Part shown: piece by piece, positions 1 to 4,778 of the stretch
How positions within the stretch are numbered: position 1 is the stretch's first letter
Layout of the letters: every line of letters starts with the position of its first letter
The notes under the pieces: model-generated
What the model saw: the letters and a program-made list of their open reading frames with translations, nothing else
Told to the model about the DNA's origin: nothing
Database searches by the model: none
Position numbers and translations under genes: made by a program
From: Verrucomicrobiales bacterium
GTDB taxonomy: Bacteria > Verrucomicrobiota > Verrucomicrobiia > Limisphaerales > UBA9464
NCBI GenBank assembly: GCA_003445095.1
Contig: DLVS01000797.1
Location: 1 to 7,485, forward strand
Direction: 5' to 3'
Length of the DNA stretch: 7,485 nt

Positions 1-1740
1 GACGGCTTCTCCGACATGGCCGTAGGCCTTCCTTCTGTCAGGGATGACGCGGGGGAAGTGTTGATTTTCCACGGCGGGCCGGTTCTCCAGTGGAGCGAGC
101 CCGACGAACAGCTTCGGCCCAACCAACCTCGCACCTCCTTTGGGTTCTTCGGACGCGGCCCAAGCGACTTCAATCGTGATGGCTTCGCGGATTTGTTAGT
201 GGGTTCTCCCCACTTCAGCGTTCGCGGATCACACAATGGCCGCGCGCAGCTTTTTCTCGGCTCCCTCAAGGGTCTTCAAACCAATGCGGCGTGGACGGCG
301 ATTTATCCCTTCAGGGCGCGCCCGAACGTGGACGGCGATTTTCAGTATTTTGGAAATTTCTTGGTCGTGGACGACTTCAACCGGGATGGACTTATCGACG
401 CCGTGATCACGGCTCCGTTTGCCTCCCAAAACGACCAAAGCGAGGGAATGGCTTTTGGATACTATGGAACTCGTTATGGTCCAGGACTTCCAGCGAACTT
501 CGATTGGAGCATCCAGGCCAATCGAGAAGCAACGGTACTCGGTTTGATGGCGGAGAGGATTGGTGACGTGAATGGCGACGGGTACCCTGATCTCCTTCTG
601 GGAGCGCCTGATTATGGCAATCAACAATTGCGCGAAGGTTTGGCCGTAGTGTTTTTCGGTTCGCGACGTGGATTCGCAAAGTCGCCCGGCTGGGCGCTGG
701 AAGGCCAGAATAACCACACTGCGATGGGGCTCTGGGCCGCGGGGGTTGGCGATCTCAACGGTGACGGGTTTGACGACTTCGTCCTTTCGCAGAACGGTTC
801 CGGCAGCTTGGAAGGATTCTTTCCGGCGTCGGTGGGCGCCCTTCGAGTGATCTACGGTTCACCCATCGGGCCTCGCGGTTCTACCGGGATCACCTTCCGA
901 AAACCAGCCGTGCAGTGGGTGGCTGAAGAATGGCGCCGAATGTCTGGGCTCAAGCGCAGCGCCGTGGGTGCGTCTGGGTTAGCGCTCGTCGCCCTCGTGG
1001 GAGTGGCGGGGAGAAGAATCTGGAAAAAGCGCACGATTGTCCTCGTCGAAAAGCGCGAACGCCAATCCCTCGCCAATGAACGTGAGCGCCTTTCTCGCGA
1101 CCTTCACGATGAGCTTGGCTCCCGCATCAGCCGAATCCACCTCATCGCCGAACTGGTGCATGATGATCCTGACGCCCCCGGTACCCTTCGCACTCATACC
1201 GAAGCCTTAACCCGCGAAGCAAAAGATCTCCGCTCGGCCATCGAACAAGTCGTTTCGCACCTCAAACCGAGCGAGAATGCGGCAGACGGCCTCGTTCGGG
1301 CGCTGAGCCAACACGCGAGCGCTTTCTTCTCGGGCACTTCGGTGCGGTATTTTCAAGAGTTGCCTTTGGATCCGCCGCCCCTCGATTTGCCTCCCGAAGT
1401 ACGTGAGCAGCTTTTGTTGTGCGTGCGAGAAGCGCTTGCCAACGTCCTTCGCCACTCCAAGGCCACCGAAGCGTGGCTCAAGGTTCGCGCCGAGCCTTCG
1501 TGCCTCTCGGTTTTTGTGGAAGATAACGGGATCGGATTCGTGCCTTCGGAAACACGCGGAGGAAATGGCCTCGCCAATTTTAAGGTGCGGATGAGCGAAA
1601 TCGGAGGAAGCGCTAAAGTCGAAAGCGCGCTGGGACGAGGTTCCTGCGTAAGATTCGAAGTACCGGCTTCAGTGAGATCACGCTCCGCCCGCGGACCCGG
1701 CGCTCTTGCCCCGAAGCTTGGTGTCGAACCAACTTCTTAG
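1..1740 (+). CDS. FG-GAP propeller sensor histidine kinase (5' truncated)
   Basis: The reading frame is open from base 1, so the true start and any signal peptide lie upstream; residues are numbered from the window edge. Residues 1-300 carry FG-GAP/integrin-alpha-type repeats. Calcium-loop motifs of the form D-x-N-x-D-G-x-x-D begin at D56, D125, D189 and D251, and a partial one (DGFSD) sits at the edge. A hydrophobic segment at about 321-337 is followed by basic residues (RRIWKKR), which places the propeller outside the cytoplasmic membrane and the kinase inside. A HisKA_3 dimerisation region holds the RDLHDELG motif with the likely phospho-acceptor H369. The HATPase domain shows an N-box (REALANVLRHS, N481), a G1 box (EDNGIGF, 507-513) and a G2 box (GGNGLANF, from 521). 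This is a NarL/DesK-class kinase expected to autophosphorylate and pass phosphate to the regulator encoded 3 bp downstream. No Y_Y_Y, PAS or HAMP domain is visible. The last ~20 residues are a low-complexity tail. The kinase call is firm; the ligand is unknown. Confidence 0.93.
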   Translation, partial: DGFSDMAVGLPSVRDDAGEVLIFHGGPVLQWSEPDEQLRPNQPRTSFGFFGRGPSDFNRDGFADLLVGSPHFSVRGSHNGRAQLFLGSLKGLQTNAAWTAIYPFRARPNVDGDFQYFGNFLVVDDFNRDGLIDAVITAPFASQNDQSEGMAFGYYGTRYGPGLPANFDWSIQANREATVLGLMAERIGDVNGDGYPDLLLGAPDYGNQQLREGLAVVFFGSRRGFAKSPGWALEGQNNHTAMGLWAAGVGDLNGDGFDDFVLSQNGSGSLEGFFPASVGALRVIYGSPIGPRGSTGITFRKPAVQWVAEEWRRMSGLKRSAVGASGLALVALVGVAGRRIWKKRTIVLVEKRERQSLANERERLSRDLHDELGSRISRIHLIAELVHDDPDAPGTLRTHTEALTREAKDLRSAIEQVVSHLKPSENAADGLVRALSQHASAFFSGTSVRYFQELPLDPPPLDLPPEVREQLLLCVREALANVLRHSKATEAWLKVRAEPSCLSVFVEDNGIGFVPSETRGGNGLANFKVRMSEIGGSAKVESALGRGSCVRFEVPASVRSRSARGPGALAPKLGVEPTS

Positions 1741-1743
1741 AAA

Positions 1744-2406
1744 ATGGTCACGCGACAAAGTTCTCCGGTGCGAGTGCTCCTCGTAGAAGACGATCGCACG
1801 ACGGCCAAGAGTATTGTGGCGCTCCTCCGACGCGACCCAGCGTTGGCGGTTACTGGATCAGTGTCCAACACTGCGGACGCTGAGAAAATCCTCGCCTCGA
1901 CGACGGTGGACGTCGTGCTTTTCGACCTTGTCCTCCAGCGCGTCGAACGCAGCCAAAAAATCACCGCACTCAAAAAACTCGCCCCGAACGCGACGTTTCT
2001 CGTTCTCACCGCTTACGAGGAGCCCGATCGAGTCTTCCGCGCTCTGTGCGCGGGAGCCGATGGCTACCTGCTCAAATCGGATCGAACACTGCCGCTGACT
2101 ACTGCGATCGCCCAAGCTCTCCAATACGGATCCAGTTTTTCTCCGGAAGTTGCACATACCATCGCGCGCTATTTTCACAAAATTGGGCAAGACTGCCGAA
2201 AGGCAGGCGTCGAAGAATTGTCCACGCGTGAAGGCGAGATTCTTCGGCTCCTGACCCAGGGATTTACGAACAAGGAAATCGCTGAGCGTCAAAATGTCTC
2301 CCTCGGGGCCGTAAAGAAGAACATCAAATCGATCTGCCATAAGCTTCAGGCCACCAACCGCACCCACGCCGCGGTTCGTTCGCGTCTTTGGCCGCGCTGG
2401 ATTTGA
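1744..2406 (+). CDS. NarL/FixJ-family response regulator, LuxR-type HTH
   Basis: This is a 220-residue two-domain response regulator of normal family length. The receiver domain (about 9-125) has the acidic cluster E15-D16-D17, the phospho-acceptor D61 in VVLFDLVL, the switch T89, the aromatic Y108 in GYLLK and the conserved K111. The C-terminal LuxR/GerE helix-turn-helix (about 156-215) starts LSTREGEILRLL and includes the NKEIAERQNVS recognition region. Phosphorylated protein should dimerise and bind DNA to regulate transcription. It starts 3 bp after the kinase stop with no evident Shine-Dalgarno sequence, so translational coupling is likely and the kinase is the obvious partner. Oddity: the usual proline and glycines just after the phospho-acceptor (D-x-x-L-P-G-x-x-G) are replaced by Q65, R66 and R69. 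Targets are unknown; the three downstream genes are the nearest candidates. Confidence 0.95.
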   Translation: MVTRQSSPVRVLLVEDDRTTAKSIVALLRRDPALAVTGSVSNTADAEKILASTTVDVVLFDLVLQRVERSQKITALKKLAPNATFLVLTAYEEPDRVFRALCAGADGYLLKSDRTLPLTTAIAQALQYGSSFSPEVAHTIARYFHKIGQDCRKAGVEELSTREGEILRLLTQGFTNKEIAERQNVSLGAVKKNIKSICHKLQATNRTHAAVRSRLWPRWI

Positions 2407-2435
2407 AAAAAGTAGCCTCTTGGCCACTACCGTAG

Positions 2436-2499
2436 CGCAGATGCCTTTGGTAGAAATCCAGGATGGCCGTCAGGTTATGCTGGAGTAGTCCCATCTGCG
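2436..2499. repeat. Nested inverted repeat (8-bp outer, 5-bp inner arms)
   Basis: The outer arms are CGCAGATG (2436-2443) and CATCTGCG (2492-2499), exact reverse complements. Inside them TCCAG (2457-2461) pairs with CTGGA (2480-2484). The two pairings nest, so one strand could fold into an interrupted stem-loop about 64 nt long. It is not a classic intrinsic terminator because no T-run follows. It could be a structured 5' leader, a REP-like or MITE-like relic, or chance; no second copy occurs in this window. Confidence 0.4.
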
Positions 2500-2513
2500 G
2501 AAAGCGATTTTGC

Positions 2514-2520
2514 GAAGAAG
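2514..2520 (+). promoter_or_regulatory. Possible ribosome-binding site for GTG start at 2529
   Basis: GAAGAAG ends 8 bp before the GTG at 2529, a normal Shine-Dalgarno distance, though the match to AGGAGG is imperfect. The alternative ATG at 2463 has only a GG directly abutting it and no purine-rich motif at proper spacing. This supports, without proving, the later start. Confidence 0.35.
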
Positions 2521-2528
2521 TCAGCGCC

Positions 2529-3704
2529 GTGGTTTCGGAGTCGCGGCGCGATCTTGCCCACCGAATCACGATCAAGAAATGCAGTCCTGATTGGACGTGG
2601 GTTGTCGCCGTTCTCCTTTACTGCGGCGCCTTGTTCCAAGCCAACCTCACCGCCGCGGAACCCGCCTATCACCTCCGGTTTGATCGGTCTCAGTACGTCA
2701 TCAACCCCGGCCAAGAATTCGAGGTCCAAGTTCTGATCGACCCAGTCCCGCCCGAAGGTCTCTTCAGCTTCGGAGTTCTGTTGGGCTTTCCTCAGACCAA
2801 TGCGGTCGTGATCGGCGCAAGCTCGATACAGCCGGTTACGATCCTTTCTCACGATGGACCGCGCGGTTCATCTCCGGTGGTGGGATTCGGCCCCGGATTT
2901 GCCGCGGCCAAAGGCAGTGCGGACCTTTTCGACGAACGCCGCCCCTCATCGACCAATGCTCTCTTGGTCACCTTCCTCGTGCGGGACCAAAGAGCCGGGG
3001 CTTATTCGCTGAGTCTCACCAACTTCAACACTCTCGGCCCAAGCGAGCAGATTTTTGTCGATGGAGCAGGCGGGGTTCTGGATCCGCTTCTCACTTTTGG
3101 CAGGGCGACGGTCGTTTACGGAGGCGGAGGAGCGTTGGAGGCGCAGACCAACTCTCCGATCAGCCTCAACCGACAATCAGGACTTTTCGAGCAGGTTGTT
3201 CGTGTCACTAACGCGACCGGCAGCGGCGTCAATGGCTTTCGCCTCTTCGTCACCGACCTCCCGAGTTCGTGGCGCATTTGGAATGCTCACGGCCAAACCA
3301 ACGGCCTCCCGTATTTCACCTACGACCAAACACTGGTAGCAGGCGCCTCGGTGGACTTCCGAGTTGAGTTTCGCATTCCTGATCGCAATCCGACCAGCCA
3401 ACCCGGTTATCGCGCCGAGCCGGCGTTTCCAGACGGATTGCCGTTTCCAGACGGGACTTCGTTCACCGTCGTGCCTCGCGGTCGCCTTCCGGACGGGTCG
3501 TTTCTTGTTGAGTTCGATTCGCTACTCACTCGCTCCTATCTGGTGCAGTACAGCTTCGACCTGACCAACTGGCGCACTGCACTTCCCTCGATCCTTGGCA
3601 ACGGCAGCCGGCTTCAGTGGATCGATGCTGGCCCTCCGAAGACTGACCTGCCGCCCGATCAGTCCACCAATCGCTACTACCGAATCTTTCTCCTGCCCCA
3701 ATGA
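2529..3704 (+). CDS. Secreted cohesin-like domain protein with verrucomicrobial C-terminal modules
   Basis: The frame is open from ATG 2463 (413 residues); an in-frame stop lies at 2451. I prefer GTG 2529 because the extra 22 residues are Cys/Trp-rich, overlap the inverted repeat and would give an overlong n-region. From 2529 there is a plausible signal peptide: basic residues, then WVVAVLLYCGALF, then cleavage near TAA. Numbering from 2463, residues ~69-218 look cohesin-like: F-D-x-x-x-Y-x-x-x-P-G-Q-E-F-E-V-Q-V at the start, a strand-rich middle and a closing TVVY strand. Residues ~222-335 form an Ig-like module (GLFEQVVRVTNATG ... NGLPYFTYDQ). Residues ~343-413 match the C-terminal module common in Verrucomicrobiota (SYLVQYSFDLTNW ... 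QWIDAGPPKT ... YYRIF). It should be exported, perhaps surface-bound. Its stop overlaps the next start. The cohesin assignment is by pattern only, so binding of a dockerin is inference. Confidence 0.85.
   Translation: MVSESRRDLAHRITIKKCSPDWTWVVAVLLYCGALFQANLTAAEPAYHLRFDRSQYVINPGQEFEVQVLIDPVPPEGLFSFGVLLGFPQTNAVVIGASSIQPVTILSHDGPRGSSPVVGFGPGFAAAKGSADLFDERRPSSTNALLVTFLVRDQRAGAYSLSLTNFNTLGPSEQIFVDGAGGVLDPLLTFGRATVVYGGGGALEAQTNSPISLNRQSGLFEQVVRVTNATGSGVNGFRLFVTDLPSSWRIWNAHGQTNGLPYFTYDQTLVAGASVDFRVEFRIPDRNPTSQPGYRAEPAFPDGLPFPDGTSFTVVPRGRLPDGSFLVEFDSLLTRSYLVQYSFDLTNWRTALPSILGNGSRLQWIDAGPPKTDLPPDQSTNRYYRIFLLPQ
3424..3454 (+). repeat. Short tandem repeat (13-bp identical units, 18-bp period)
   Basis: CGTTTCCAGACGG occurs at 3424-3436 and again at 3442-3454. 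In frame it encodes FPDGLP-FPDGTS, and a further LPDGS follows nearby in the protein. It lies in the linker between the Ig-like and C-terminal modules of the cohesin-like protein and looks like a small in-frame duplication. Confidence 0.8.
3701..3704 (+). promoter_or_regulatory. ATGA stop-start overlap (translational coupling)
   Basis: The TGA ending the cohesin-like gene (3702-3704) overlaps the ATG of the outer-membrane protein gene (3701-3703). Such an overlap usually means one message and coupled translation of the two products. No separate strong ribosome-binding site is seen just upstream. Confidence 0.8.
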
Positions 3705-4756
3705 ACGCTCTCTCTGCCAACCCGCCTAGGAAGTCTCTGATCGCATTATCGGTTCTCGCCAGCCTCTTACCAACGCTAGCGCAGTCGGGCCTTGATCCGA
3801 ATAGGTTTCAGGCTTCGGCGCGACTTTCGTTCAACGTGGACGCCAATGTCGGCCCGCTCGACTTCGGCAACCCCAACCCAGGTCCGCCGGTCGGCCACGG
3901 AATCAACCGAAATTACGACGATGGCTACGTGCGAGTTGATTCCGAGGGAAATGCCGGAGGCTTGACCTGGTATTGGGGCTATCGTGACGCGTCCCAAGTT
4001 CCGGGGAATGACACGCTTCACATGAATTCTTCCGGGGTTTCCGGAGCAGGGACCACCACCCTTGATTCCGATGGCCCGGGACTTGGGGCGGAAATCGCGT
4101 GGCTCCGCGATCTTCACCGAACCGAACACTTTTCTTTCGGAACAAAAGTAGCCGGCTCCTATACGCGTTTTGATTTCAGCAGTTCCACCTCGCAGAACCT
4201 CACGCTGACGCGCCTCACCGACACTTACGATCTCGGTGGAATCGTGCCGCCCGGAGATCCGACCAAACCGGGCTATCAGTATGCGGGTATCTACGATCTC
4301 CCTGGGCCAGTCATTCCGGACGAACCCACGAGTCGGGAAACTACAACCATTCCTGGTGGAGCATCGAACGCTGGCTCGCGTGACCTTACGACGGACATGT
4401 GGGCCTTTAAACTTGGCGCTTGGGTCGAACATGAATTTGGACACCGATTTTCAGCCCAGCTTGGCGGTGGATTCGCCTTCGCGGTGGTGGATGCCTCACT
4501 CTCCTACAGCGAAACGCTGAGTTGGGGCGAATCCGACCTGCAACGGTATTCGAGTTCCGAGAGCCACACCCAGGTCGTTGTCGGCGGATACATAGAAGCG
4601 GCGCTCTACACCCGCATAACCCAGCAGCTCGATCTGGTTTTCGCAGCCGAACTGATGCCGCTCACCTCGTACAGCGAAAACTTAGCCGGACGCGAGGTCG
4701 AGCTCGATTTCGGAACCGCCTGGTCTCTGAACCTTGGGTTCTCTTACCGCTTCTGA
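3701..4756 (+). CDS. Outer-membrane beta-barrel protein, function unknown
   Basis: This is a 351-residue exported protein. The N-terminus is a clear signal peptide: basic RK at 10-11, hydrophobic SLIALSVLASLLPTLA, and likely cleavage after A27 (TLA|QS). The rest alternates short amphipathic strands with polar loops rich in S, T, G and N. It ends in SLNLGFSYRF, a terminal-phenylalanine strand typical of substrates of the BAM outer-membrane assembly machinery. Residues ~71-100 (YDDGYVRVDSEGNAGG then LTWYWGYRDASQ) form a plug or loop segment that I recall from uncharacterised verrucomicrobial barrel proteins. A long loop around 175-225 is rich in Pro and Thr. The start overlaps the previous stop, so it is probably made together with the cohesin-like protein. 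Possible roles include a porin, an anchor or an export channel for its neighbours; nothing in the sequence decides between them. Confidence 0.85.
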   Translation: MNALSANPPRKSLIALSVLASLLPTLAQSGLDPNRFQASARLSFNVDANVGPLDFGNPNPGPPVGHGINRNYDDGYVRVDSEGNAGGLTWYWGYRDASQVPGNDTLHMNSSGVSGAGTTTLDSDGPGLGAEIAWLRDLHRTEHFSFGTKVAGSYTRFDFSSSTSQNLTLTRLTDTYDLGGIVPPGDPTKPGYQYAGIYDLPGPVIPDEPTSRETTTIPGGASNAGSRDLTTDMWAFKLGAWVEHEFGHRFSAQLGGGFAFAVVDASLSYSETLSWGESDLQRYSSSESHTQVVVGGYIEAALYTRITQQLDLVFAAELMPLTSYSENLAGREVELDFGTAWSLNLGFSYRF

Positions 4757-4778
4757 TTTTCCCCACCCGCTTTCACCC

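Larger units (their letters stand above)
2407..2528. other. Intergenic region between regulator and surface-protein genes
   Basis: This is the only sizeable gap between genes in the window. If the third gene starts at GTG 2529 it is 122 bp; if at ATG 2463 it is 56 bp. It holds a nested inverted repeat (2436-2499) and a purine-rich possible ribosome-binding site (2514-2520). I see no convincing -35/-10 promoter pair and no GC hairpin followed by a T-run, so whether transcription continues from the regulator gene or restarts here cannot be decided from the sequence. Confidence 0.5.

Noticed and set aside
1..1740. Fusion of two genes by a sequencing error near the propeller-kinase junction
   Set aside because: The frame is continuous through the propeller, a plausible membrane helix with flanking basic residues and the kinase core, which is the topology expected of a real sensor.
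1858..2427. 189-codon open frame on the minus strand opposite the response regulator
   Set aside because: It lies wholly across a clear receiver-HTH gene and shows no domain or signal of its own.
2407..2460. Possible intrinsic terminator after the response regulator gene
   Set aside because: GTAG and CTAC flank a short spacer, but the stem is only 4 bp and no T-run follows on the plus strand.
2324..2575. Minus-strand frame whose product includes LLQHNLTAILDFYQRHLRY across the intergenic gap
   Set aside because: The peptide looks less random than most shadows and could be a gene relic, but it runs into the 3' end of the regulator gene, has no ribosome-binding site I can see, and matches no family I can name.
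3776..4444. 222-codon open frame on the minus strand opposite the beta-barrel gene
   Set aside because: It is antisense to a gene with a signal peptide and barrel C-terminus; its product is Arg-rich with no recognisable domain, as expected of a shadow frame in GC-rich DNA.
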